This document shows, in pieces, positions 17,534 to 24,674 of a stretch of 64,000 nt of DNA. The position numbers were made by a program, and so were the translations under genes. Numbering within the stretch: position 1 is the stretch's first letter; the number at the start of each line of letters is the position of its first letter. The notes beneath the pieces were generated by a model. The model was not told the origin of the DNA. It was given only the letters and a program-made list of their open reading frames with translations, and did not search any database. Source of the DNA: Galbitalea sp036266835 (lineage in GTDB: Bacteria; Actinomycetota; Actinomycetes; Actinomycetales; Microbacteriaceae); NCBI GenBank assembly GCA_036266835.1, contig DATAXD010000001.1, forward strand, positions 1 to 64,000, in the 5' to 3' direction.

Positions 17534-18867
17534 AGGATCTCGAGGTTGCTCTCCAGCTCGAACGGCGTGACCTGTGCGCGGTACTCGTTCCATTCCCGCC
17601 GCTTGTTGAGCAATACGAAGTTGAAGACCTGCTCGCCGAGCGTCTCGGCAACCAGCTCGGAGTCCTCCATCAGCGCAACCGCGTGGTCGAGGCTCGCGGG
17701 CAGCTGGCTGTAGCCGAGCGCCTTGCGTTCCGCATCGGTGAGCGACCACACGTTGTTCTCGGCCTCGGGCGGCAACTCGTAGCCCTCTTCGATGCCTTTG
17801 AGCCCGGCTGCCAGCAAGAGGGAGTAGGCGAGATACGGATTCGCAGCAGAATCCATCGCACGGTATTCGACGCGCGAACTCTGGCCCTTGTTCGGCTTGT
17901 ACAACGGAACCCGAACCAGCGCCGACCGGTTGTTGTGACCCCAGGTGACGAAGCTTGGCGCCTCATCCCCGCCCCACAGCCGCTTGTAGGAGTTGACGAA
18001 CTGGTTGGTGACCGCGGTGATCTCGGGCGCATGACGCAGGAGGCCGGCGACGAACTGACGACCGATCTTCGAGAGCTGGTACTGGGATCCCGCGTCGTAG
18101 AACGCGTTCACATCGCCCTCGAAGAGCGACATGTGCGTGTGCATGCCGGAACCCGGATAGCCGGACAAGGGCTTCGGCATGAACGTCGCGTAGACGCCCT
18201 GCTCGATCGCGACCTCTTTGATGACCGTTCGGAACGTCATGATGTTGTCGGCGGTTGTCAACGCATCGGCGTAGCGCAGGTCGATCTCGTTCTGGCCGGG
18301 ACCCGCCTCGTGGTGGCTGAACTCGACCGAGATGCCGAGGTCTTCGAGCATCCGTACCGAGCGTCGACGGAAGTCGTGCGCGGTGCCGCCGGGCACGTTG
18401 TCGAAATAGCCAGCCGAGTCGACGGGCCGTGGACCACCCTTGCCGAACTTGCTCGACTTGAGCAGGTAGAACTCGATCTCCGGATGCGTGTAGAAGGTGA
18501 ACCCGCGATCACCGGCTTTTGCCAGTGTCCGCTTCAGCACATTTCGCGGATCGGCAACCGCCGGCTGCCCATCCGGGGTGGTGATGTCGCAGAACATCCG
18601 CGCCGTCGGGTCGATCTCGCCCCGCCAGGGAAGGATCTGGAACGTCGTCGGGTCGGGGTGCGCGAGCACGTCTGCTTCGTAGGCCCGAGTGAGGCCCTCG
18701 ATCGCGGATCCGTCGAATCCGAGGCCCTCCGCGAACGCGCCCTCGACCTCTGCTGGGGCGATGGCGACGGACTTCAGGGTACCTACGACATCCGTGAACC
18801 AGAGCCGGATGAACTTGATGCCGCGCTCTTCGATCGTGCGCAGAACGAAGTCGCGTTGCTTGTCCAC
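17530..18867 (-). CDS. glnA2: Second glutamine synthetase-like protein, type I (GlnA2)
   Basis: GS-I-type enzyme of 445 aa. Motifs include GLGFDGSAIEG, FSHHEAGPGQNEID, FMPKPLSGYPGSGMHTH and NRSALVRVP. It is ~30 residues shorter than GlnA1 and is the actinobacterial GlnA2 type; its in vivo substrate may be glutamate or a related compound. YELPPEAE keeps a Tyr at the position of the GlnA1 adenylylation loop. GTG 18867 is chosen for GGAG 5-8 nt upstream and the homologous N-terminus MDKQRDFVLRTIEERG. Translationally coupled to glnE. Divergent from nadE with 82 bp between starts. Confidence 0.9.
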   Translation of the reverse strand: MDKQRDFVLRTIEERGIKFIRLWFTDVVGTLKSVAIAPAEVEGAFAEGLGFDGSAIEGLTRAYEADVLAHPDPTTFQILPWRGEIDPTARMFCDITTPDGQPAVADPRNVLKRTLAKAGDRGFTFYTHPEIEFYLLKSSKFGKGGPRPVDSAGYFDNVPGGTAHDFRRRSVRMLEDLGISVEFSHHEAGPGQNEIDLRYADALTTADNIMTFRTVIKEVAIEQGVYATFMPKPLSGYPGSGMHTHMSLFEGDVNAFYDAGSQYQLSKIGRQFVAGLLRHAPEITAVTNQFVNSYKRLWGGDEAPSFVTWGHNNRSALVRVPLYKPNKGQSSRVEYRAMDSAANPYLAYSLLLAAGLKGIEEGYELPPEAENNVWSLTDAERKALGYSQLPASLDHAVALMEDSELVAETLGEQVFNFVLLNKRREWNEYRAQVTPFELESNLEIL

Positions 18868-18936
18868 CGGGCTCCTTGAATCGAAGGGAGTGCCTGCGCG
18901 AATACGCTGCGGGGCGGGCCGTTTCGCCCGCGCTAT

Positions 18937-18942
18937 TAGGCT
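18937..18942 (+). promoter_or_regulatory. -10-like hexamer of nadE (leaderless)
   Basis: TAGGCT with 7 nt to the ATG at 18950, the same hexamer and spacing as before lipB. Confidence 0.45.
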
Positions 18943-18949
18943 AGTGGCT

Positions 18950-20680
18950 ATGCCCAGACTTCGCTTGGCGCTGGCCCAGACGAATCCGATTCTGGGCGAT
19001 CTGGCGGGAAATCGGGCCCAAATCCTGGACGCCGCGAAGCAAGCAGCAGCAGCAGGAGCAGACCTGCTGGCTGTCGGCGAGATGGCGCTCAGCGGATATC
19101 CCATCGAGGATCTCGCCGCGCGCCCCAGTTTCCTTCGCGACGCACACGCCGCCGTGCGGACGCTGGCAAAGGAGCTCCACGACGAGGGACTCGGCGATCT
19201 CGTCGTCGTCGTCGGGCATCCTGACGGACCCTACAAGCCGCGACTCGACGGCACCAGTAACGCACCGACCGCGATCGCGCAGAACCGGGCGAGCGTCCTG
19301 CAACACGGTCACGTGAAGGCCGAGTACACAAAGCACCATCTCCCCAACTACTCCGTCTTCGACGAGTACCGCGTATTCATCCCGGGTGACGAGCTACTCG
19401 TGCTGCGCATTAAGGGTGTCGATGTCGCGCTCATCATCTGCGAGGACCTGTGGCGCGACGGCGGACCTGTGGCGCGGGTGCTCGAAGCGGATGCCGGCCT
19501 GCTCCTCGTCATTAACGCCTCGCCGTTCGAGCGTGACAAAGACGAAGTGCGACTGCCCCTGGTAACCCGGCGAGCGACTGAAACCGACACCATCGTGGCC
19601 TATGTCAACATCGTGGGCGGACAGGACGACCTGGTCTTCGACGGCGACAGCGTGATCGTCAGCGGGAGCGGTGAGATCCTCGCTCGAGCGCCCCAGTGGG
19701 TTCCGCACCTGCTCGTCACGGATCTCGAAGTGGCGACAGCGACCGACACCCCGCTTCCCAAGCGGGTCAAGCGCGTGGAGCTGGCGGATGCTGTGCCGAC
19801 CCAGCAACCACTGGCCGCCGATATCGCGGTCCCGGCGGAGGACAACGAGCAACTCTGGAATGCGCTCGTGCTCGGCCTTCACGACTACGTCACAAAGAAC
19901 GGCTTCCCGTCTGTGGTGCTCGGGGTGTCGGGAGGGATCGATTCCGCGGTGTGCGTTGCGATCGCTGCGGACGCGATCGGAGCCCATCTCGTCTACGGCG
20001 TCAGCCTGCCGTCTCGTTACAGTTCTTCAGGCTCGCGGTCGGATGCCGACCGGCTCGCCGAAAACATCGGGTTCCACTACTCCACCGAGGCGATCGTTGA
20101 CATGGTGCTTCCGATCGAGGAGCAGCTGCACCTCACCGGTACGGCCGCCGAGAACGTGCAGGCGCGTGTTCGTGGCGTGACGCTCATGGCGCTATCGAAC
20201 ATGGTGGGCCATCTCGTTCTCACGACAGGCAACAAGACCGAGCTCTCGGTGGGTTACTCGACGATCTACGGCGACTCGGCTGGCGGTTTCGCGCCGATCA
20301 AGGATGTGCCCAAGATGCTCGTCTGGGAACTCGCGCGCTGGCGCAACGCGGCCGCCGAACGCCGCGGCGAGACTCCGCCGATTCCGGTGAACTCGATCGA
20401 GAAGGCACCGAGCGCCGAGCTGCGACCGGATCAGACGGATCAGGACACGCTGCCACCGTACGACATCCTCGACGCCATCCTCGACGCCTACGTCACGCGC
20501 AACCTCGGGCGAGAAGATGTCATCGCCCTCGGTTTCGACGCAGAGACGGTGGATTTCGTCACGAGGCTGGTCGACCACTCCGAGTGGAAGCGGCGGCAGG
20601 GCGCCATCGGCCCGAAAATAAGTGGCATGGCGTTCGGTCGCGATCGCCGCCTGCCCATCACGTACCGGCCGAACTTATAG
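18950..20680 (+). CDS. nadE: Glutamine-dependent NAD+ synthetase
   Basis: Last step of NAD synthesis: amidation of NaAD+ with ammonia from glutamine. The 576-aa protein fuses an N-terminal nitrilase-type glutaminase to a synthetase domain. The glutaminase triad is Glu in AVGEMALSGYP, Lys in EYTKHHLPNY and Cys in LIICEDLW; the synthetase P-loop is LGVSGGIDSAVCVAI. Other synthetase motifs are TGNKTELSVGYSTIYGD and the C-terminal KRRQGAIGPKISGMAFG. The ATG at 18950 is used because the family N-terminus MPRLRLALAQTNP begins there and a -10 hexamer lies 7 nt before it. Confidence 0.95.
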   Translation: MPRLRLALAQTNPILGDLAGNRAQILDAAKQAAAAGADLLAVGEMALSGYPIEDLAARPSFLRDAHAAVRTLAKELHDEGLGDLVVVVGHPDGPYKPRLDGTSNAPTAIAQNRASVLQHGHVKAEYTKHHLPNYSVFDEYRVFIPGDELLVLRIKGVDVALIICEDLWRDGGPVARVLEADAGLLLVINASPFERDKDEVRLPLVTRRATETDTIVAYVNIVGGQDDLVFDGDSVIVSGSGEILARAPQWVPHLLVTDLEVATATDTPLPKRVKRVELADAVPTQQPLAADIAVPAEDNEQLWNALVLGLHDYVTKNGFPSVVLGVSGGIDSAVCVAIAADAIGAHLVYGVSLPSRYSSSGSRSDADRLAENIGFHYSTEAIVDMVLPIEEQLHLTGTAAENVQARVRGVTLMALSNMVGHLVLTTGNKTELSVGYSTIYGDSAGGFAPIKDVPKMLVWELARWRNAAAERRGETPPIPVNSIEKAPSAELRPDQTDQDTLPPYDILDAILDAYVTRNLGREDVIALGFDAETVDFVTRLVDHSEWKRRQGAIGPKISGMAFGRDRRLPITYRPNL

Positions 20681-20706
20681 GTCCCTGCCGAGGAACGGGG
20701 CGTCGG

Positions 20707-20712
20707 TAGACT
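20707..20712 (+). promoter_or_regulatory. -10 hexamer of panB (leaderless)
   Basis: TAGACT with 6 nt to ATG 20719, which favours this start over a TTG at 20713. Confidence 0.5.
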
Positions 20713-20718
20713 TTGGAG

Positions 20719-21543
20719 ATGGCAGAGCAGGCCGCTTCGGCGCCGAAAAAGGTTCGCACCCGACACTTCCAGAACGCGAAGCAGAACGGGATCAAGATCA
20801 CGGGACTGACCAGCTACGACATGCTGACGGCATCCATCTTCGATGAAGCCGGCATCGACTTCCTGCTCGTCGGCGACTCCGCCGCCAACAACGTTCTCGG
20901 CTACGACACGACCCTGCCGGTCACCGTCGATGAACTGATCCCGCTGGCCCGAGCGGTCGCTGGCGCTGTCAAACGCGCGTTCGTGATTGGCGACATGCCG
21001 TTCGGTTCCTATGAGACCGGGCCGGATGAGGCGCTCCACACCGCCTTCCGTTTCATGAAGGAAACCGGGGTTCACGCCGTCAAACTCGAAGGTGGAGTGC
21101 GGTCGGCCGAGCAGATTCGCCGCATCGTCTCTGCGGGGATCCCCGTGATGGGCCACATCGGCTTCACGCCGCAGAGCGAGCACGGACTTGGCGGCCACGT
21201 CATTCAGGGCCGCGGGGACCAGGTCAAGCAACTGCTTGCGGATGCCCACGCGGTCGAGGACGCTGGCGCATTCGCGGTGGTCCTCGAGATGGTTCCCGCA
21301 GAGGCCGCACGGCAGGTCACCGCCGAGCTGCACATCCCGACCATCAGCGTTGGTGCCGGACCGCACACCGACGGCCAGCTGCTCGTCTGGACCGACTGGG
21401 CCGGATTCACCAAGGGCCGCATCCCCTCCTTCGTGAAGCAGTACGCGAATCTTCGGAAGACGCTTCACGATGCCGTGATCGCCTATCGCGCGGATGTCGA
21501 TTCCGGCGAGTACCCCGGCGAGAAGTACTCCTTCCACGACTGA
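20719..21543 (+). CDS. panB: 3-methyl-2-oxobutanoate hydroxymethyltransferase
   Basis: First step of pantothenate synthesis: adds a hydroxymethyl group from methylene-THF to 2-oxoisovalerate. The 274-aa TIM-barrel shows TSYDMLTASIFDEAGIDFLLVGD (Mg ligand), LGYDTTLPVTVDE, GDMPFGSY, KLEGG and GHIGFTPQSEH. Length is typical. It is 38 bp after nadE but appears to have its own leaderless promoter. Its end meets the convergent GNAT gene with only 6 bp between. Confidence 0.95.
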   Translation: MAEQAASAPKKVRTRHFQNAKQNGIKITGLTSYDMLTASIFDEAGIDFLLVGDSAANNVLGYDTTLPVTVDELIPLARAVAGAVKRAFVIGDMPFGSYETGPDEALHTAFRFMKETGVHAVKLEGGVRSAEQIRRIVSAGIPVMGHIGFTPQSEHGLGGHVIQGRGDQVKQLLADAHAVEDAGAFAVVLEMVPAEAARQVTAELHIPTISVGAGPHTDGQLLVWTDWAGFTKGRIPSFVKQYANLRKTLHDAVIAYRADVDSGEYPGEKYSFHD

Positions 21544-21549
21544 TCGGCG

Positions 21550-22041
21550 CTAGTTGTGCGTCCAGACCAGCAGATCGCCCTCTTCGTCCTTTGATGCCGT
21601 GCCGGTTTGTCGGAACCCGTTCTTTTGGAGCACCCGGTGGCTCGCGACGGCAGTCGCAGGGGTGCTCGCCGTGACAGCGACGATCGATGCCGAGGCGAGC
21701 AGGTGGGCAACGAGCGCCCGTACAGCCTCGGTCGCGAAACCGTGCCCAGGCAGCCCGAACGCGTAGCCGATCTCGATCGCGCCGTTTGCGTCGACCTCGC
21801 TGGTGGTCCCGAGTACACCGACAGCCGAGGATGAGGCGCGCTCGATAGCGGTATAGGAGTCCGGCACCGGATCCGTTTCGGCGGCAAGCAGGCGCGGGAG
21901 CATTCCGAGCGCATTGCCGGGCCAGTTCGGCTCGAACCTGACCGCGCCGACATCGACGATGTCCAGCTCGAAGTCATCGTTCTCGAGACGCTTCTGGATG
22001 AGCGCGTGCGTCAACGGGGCCAAGACCAGGCGTTCGGTCAT
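21550..22041 (-). CDS. GNAT N-acetyltransferase (RimJ/RimL-like)
   Basis: Acetyltransferase of ~163 aa with the RimL-type opening MTERLVLAPLTH. The acetyl-CoA binding segment is EIGYAFGLPGHGFATEAVRA, and NxxSxxVLxKxGF appears as ASHRVLQKNGFRQTG. Substrate unknown. The ATG at 22041 matches the family N-terminus; GTG 22059 and two other in-frame starts upstream are possible. Divergent from the VOC gene. Confidence 0.8.
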   Translation of the reverse strand: MTERLVLAPLTHALIQKRLENDDFELDIVDVGAVRFEPNWPGNALGMLPRLLAAETDPVPDSYTAIERASSSAVGVLGTTSEVDANGAIEIGYAFGLPGHGFATEAVRALVAHLLASASIVAVTASTPATAVASHRVLQKNGFRQTGTASKDEEGDLLVWTHN

Positions 22042-22071
22042 GAGAACGGTCACCAACACATCGTTTCACGG

Positions 22072-22077
22072 CAGACT
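22072..22077 (+). promoter_or_regulatory. -10-like hexamer of the VOC gene
   Basis: CAGACT with 6 nt to ATG 22084. Confidence 0.35.
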
Positions 22078-22083
22078 GGGATC

Positions 22084-22467
22084 ATGGAACTCGTACAGGT
22101 TGCCCAACATGTCGACGATCTCGATCGCGCCGTCGCGTTCTACGCGACCCTGCTTGGACAGGAGGTGGCGGCCCAGTACACGCCTCCCGGCATCGCGTTC
22201 TTCATGCTCGACGGAACCCGCTTGCTGCTCGACACGAAGGTCGCGGCTGGCGGCATCATCTATCTTGCGGTCGACGACGTGGAGTTCAGCGTCACTGAAC
22301 TGAGAGAACGCGGGGTGACCATCGAGACGGAACCGCACGTGATCTTCCAGCATCCGGATGGCACGCTCGGACCCACGGGCACCGACGAGTGGATGGCGTT
22401 CATCCGTGACTCCGAGGGAAACACCGTCGGACTGGTCAGCTATTCGGACACCGACCCGAACGGATAG
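22084..22467 (+). CDS. VOC (glyoxalase/bleomycin-resistance fold) protein
   Basis: Small metalloenzyme-fold protein of 127 aa with two beta-alpha-beta-beta-beta modules. VAQHVDDLDRAVAFYATLLGQEV supplies the first metal-ligand module, and the C-terminal half ends FIRDSEGNTVGLVSY with the conserved Glu. Possible roles are methylmalonyl-CoA epimerase-like, lyase or dioxygenase; none can be chosen from sequence. The ATG is predicted to be leaderless. Confidence 0.8.
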   Translation: MELVQVAQHVDDLDRAVAFYATLLGQEVAAQYTPPGIAFFMLDGTRLLLDTKVAAGGIIYLAVDDVEFSVTELRERGVTIETEPHVIFQHPDGTLGPTGTDEWMAFIRDSEGNTVGLVSYSDTDPNG

Positions 22468-22638
22468 CTAATCGTCGCTGGCGTCTTCGGATGCCCACGC
22501 CCGAGAGCGTTCGGCGATGATGTCGGGGGCGCGCTCGGCTTCTTCCCGGCTGGCGAATGGTCCATCCAGGTCAGAGGCGATCGACTGGCGACCCTCCTCG
22601 ACATTGCCGGTCCGGATGTTGTAGAACCACTCGGTCAA
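22468..22638 (-). CDS. Small SPOR-like actinobacterial protein (56 aa)
   Basis: A 56-aa reading frame starting TTG at 22638, with GAGGAG 5-10 nt upstream. The translation begins MTEWFYNIRTGNVEEGRQS, then GPFASREEAERAPDIIAERS and an acidic end. This is a widespread small actinobacterial protein, often annotated as a SPOR-domain or methionine-aminopeptidase neighbour, of unknown role. It is divergent from map, with only 35 bp between starts, and its stop abuts the VOC stop. Confidence 0.8.
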   Translation of the reverse strand: MTEWFYNIRTGNVEEGRQSIASDLDGPFASREEAERAPDIIAERSRAWASEDASDD

Positions 22639-22660
22639 CTTTTGCTCCTCGCGACTTGGG

Positions 22661-22666
22661 TAAAAT
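22661..22666 (+). promoter_or_regulatory. -10 hexamer of map (leaderless)
   Basis: TAAAAT, 7 nt before the ATG at 22674. Confidence 0.5.
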
Positions 22667-22673
22667 CGATCCT

Positions 22674-23540
22674 ATGCCCAGGGATTCGCACGGACACCTC
22701 GTGCCCGGGCGCATCTCCCCCGCCCGAAGCGTGCCGAGCGACGTCGAGCGTCCCGAGTACGTCGGGATGGCAGGACCGCGCGACTACGACGGCGACAACA
22801 TCTACACCCACAAGGAGATTGCCCTCATCCGCGAGTCGGGCAGAATCGCGGCAGGCGCGGTGGAGGTGGTGGGCCAGGCGATTCGACCCGGCGTGACAAC
22901 GGACGAACTCGACCGCATCGGGCACGACTTCATGATCCGGCACGGCGCATATCCCTCCACCCTCGGCTACCGCGGGTATCCGAAGTCGATTTGCACCTCG
23001 ATCAATGAGGTGATCTGCCACGGCATCCCGGACAACACAGTGATCGAGGACGGCGATCTGGTCAACGTCGATGTCACCGCCTACAAGCACGCCATGCACG
23101 GCGACCTCAACGAGACCTTCATCGCTGGCACCGGCAGCGCGGCCGCCCTCGACCTCGTCGAGCGGACGCGCGAAGCGCTCAACCGAGGCATCAGGGCAGT
23201 CGCACCGGGACGAGAGATCAATGTGATCGGGCGCGCGATCGAGTCGTACGCCAAGCGATTCAATTACGGTGTGGTGCGCGACTTCACCGGACACGGCGTG
23301 GGCGCCGCGTTCCATTCCGGCCTGGTCATTCCGCACTACGACGCCGCTCCGAACTACTCACAGGTGATGGAAGTGGGCATGGTGTTCACGATCGAGCCCA
23401 TGCTCACGCTCGGCACCCACGAGTGGGACCTGTGGCCGGATGACTGGACCGTGACAACTCGAGACAAGAAACTCACCGCGCAGTTCGAGCACACGCTGGT
23501 TGTGACCGAGACCGGCGCCGACATTCTCACCAACCCGTAA
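22674..23540 (+). CDS. map: Type I methionine aminopeptidase
   Basis: Removes initiator methionine from nascent proteins. The 288-aa protein has an N-terminal extension of ~40 residues (typical of one of the two actinobacterial MAPs) before the catalytic domain. Metal ligands are in VNVDVTAYKHAMHGDLNET (two Asp), GHGVGAAFHSG (His), FTIEPML (Glu) and FEHTLVVTETG (Glu). The ATG at 22674 follows TAAAAT by 7 nt. ppgK follows 29 bp downstream. Confidence 0.95.
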   Translation: MPRDSHGHLVPGRISPARSVPSDVERPEYVGMAGPRDYDGDNIYTHKEIALIRESGRIAAGAVEVVGQAIRPGVTTDELDRIGHDFMIRHGAYPSTLGYRGYPKSICTSINEVICHGIPDNTVIEDGDLVNVDVTAYKHAMHGDLNETFIAGTGSAAALDLVERTREALNRGIRAVAPGREINVIGRAIESYAKRFNYGVVRDFTGHGVGAAFHSGLVIPHYDAAPNYSQVMEVGMVFTIEPMLTLGTHEWDLWPDDWTVTTRDKKLTAQFEHTLVVTETGADILTNP

Positions 23541-23569
23541 CTCGCTGGACGTGAACCGAAGGACGACCC

Positions 23570-24346
23570 ATGACTAAGGCAGTTGGCATCGACATCGGTG
23601 GCACCGGAATCAAAGGCGCGCTGGTCGATACCGCAACCGGTGAACTGGTCAGCGACCGCATCAAGCTGGTCACCCCAAAGGGCGGGCAACCCGACGACAT
23701 CATCAAGACCGTCGTAGAGATCATCGATCAGCTTGGCGTCGGCAAAGACGTGCCGGTAGGCATCTGCTTTCCGGCGATCGTCATTCGCGGCAAGACGATG
23801 TCAGCTGCCAACGTCTCGAAGGCCTGGATCGGCCTTGACGCCGAGAAACTCTTCGAGAAGGCGATCGGACGCAGCATCCGATTCGTCAATGATGCGGATG
23901 CCGCTGGAGTTGCCGAGGTTCGCCACGGAGCCGCGAAGGGTGTCGACGGCCTCGTCATCCTGACGACTCTCGGAACCGGAATCGGCAGCGCGCTCATCTA
24001 CGACGGAGTTCTCGTGCCCAACGCCGAACTCGGCCACATCGAGATCGATGGGAAGGATGCCGAGAGGCGCGCCTCCTACTCCGCAAAGGAGCGGGGCCGG
24101 CTCAGCTATCGCCGGTGGGCGGCGCGCCTGCAGCGGTATTACGCCAAGCTGGAATTCCTGCTCTCCCCGGACCTGTTCATCGTGGGAGGCGGGGTTTCGA
24201 AGAGCTACGAAGAGTTTCTTCCACTGCTCAAACTGCGAACGAAGATCGTGCCAGCGGCGTTACGCAACAACGCCGGGATCCTTGGGGCAGCATCGCTCGC
24301 GGTCGACAAGGTCGCGAAGGCGAAGAAGAAATCTCGCTCGAGGTGA
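23570..24346 (+). CDS. ppgK: Polyphosphate glucokinase
   Basis: ROK-family kinase of 258 aa that phosphorylates glucose with polyphosphate (and often ATP). The phosphate loop is GIDIGGTGIKGALVD. The sugar-binding Asn-Asp is in RFVNDADAAGVAEVRHG, GTGIGSALIYDGVLVPNAELGH contains the ROK catalytic/structural region, and FIVGGGVSKSYEEF is the C-terminal motif. Length and motifs match actinobacterial PpgK. A GAAGGA site 7-12 nt upstream supports ATG 23570. The map-ppgK pairing suggests cotranscription. Confidence 0.92.
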   Translation: MTKAVGIDIGGTGIKGALVDTATGELVSDRIKLVTPKGGQPDDIIKTVVEIIDQLGVGKDVPVGICFPAIVIRGKTMSAANVSKAWIGLDAEKLFEKAIGRSIRFVNDADAAGVAEVRHGAAKGVDGLVILTTLGTGIGSALIYDGVLVPNAELGHIEIDGKDAERRASYSAKERGRLSYRRWAARLQRYYAKLEFLLSPDLFIVGGGVSKSYEEFLPLLKLRTKIVPAALRNNAGILGAASLAVDKVAKAKKKSRSR

Positions 24347-24504
24347 ATGAAATTCGTATGAGCCGGCGACTACCGCGTTAGCGAACCGTTAGTTCTCGAA
24401 GCATCCCTCGACCGTCGCTGTTGACTCGATTCGTAGCGCCCTACGCGGGCCGCTGCCCGCGATCGCCACCGTGACCACGGAATCCGGAGGGATGGAGCAA
24501 TCCC
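24347..24504 (+). promoter_or_regulatory. kdp operon leader: direct repeat and hairpin
   Basis: Holds two CGTTAG repeats (24376-24381 and 24387-24392) 11 bp apart, one helical turn, as expected for an OmpR-family regulator such as KdpE. It also holds a TTGACT -35-like hexamer at 24421-24426 and a perfect hairpin CGCGGGC / GCCCGCG at 24444-24461. No gene is seen here. Confidence 0.4.
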
Positions 24505-24588
24505 GTGCTTGACGTTATCTACGTCATGGGCATCCTCGCGTTGATCGCGATCGTTGCCCTGGTGGCCAAGGCGGTCGAGAAGCTGTGA
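24505..24588 (+). CDS. 27-aa membrane peptide ahead of kdpF
   Basis: Reading frame GTG 24505 to TGA 24588 encoding a single hydrophobic helix that ends AKAVEKL. GGAGGG lies 14-19 nt upstream and GGAGC 5-9 nt upstream. Its stop overlaps the kdpF start as GTGA, so the two are coupled. It is similar in size to KdpF but lacks the KPxRF ending. Likely a real accessory subunit or leader peptide; homology is not verified. Confidence 0.6.
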   Translation: MLDVIYVMGILALIAIVALVAKAVEKL

Positions 24589-24674
24589 TCGTCATCGCGT
24601 GGGTCGCCGCGGTACTTGCCGTGCTGGCCATCGCATACCTGGTCTACGCTCTCGTGAAACCGGAGCGGTTCTGA
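24585..24674 (+). CDS. kdpF: K+-transporting ATPase small subunit KdpF
   Basis: A 29-aa one-helix peptide, GTG 24585, with AVLAVLAIAYLVYALVKPERF, the classic KdpF ending. In KdpFABC it stabilises KdpA in the membrane. The stop overlaps the kdpA ATG (TGATG). Confidence 0.85.
   Translation: MIVIAWVAAVLAVLAIAYLVYALVKPERF

Noticed and set aside
20713..20715. TTG as panB start
   Set aside because: ATG 20719 fits the 6-nt promoter spacing and the family N-terminus.
24347..24504. c-di-AMP (ydaO-type) riboswitch before kdp
   Set aside because: The leader is short and the conserved ydaO core segments are not visible; only a direct repeat and one hairpin can be supported.
24483..24512. Six-codon frame starting ATG just before the 27-aa peptide
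   Set aside because: Too short to support and it overlaps the better frame, which has coupling to kdpF.
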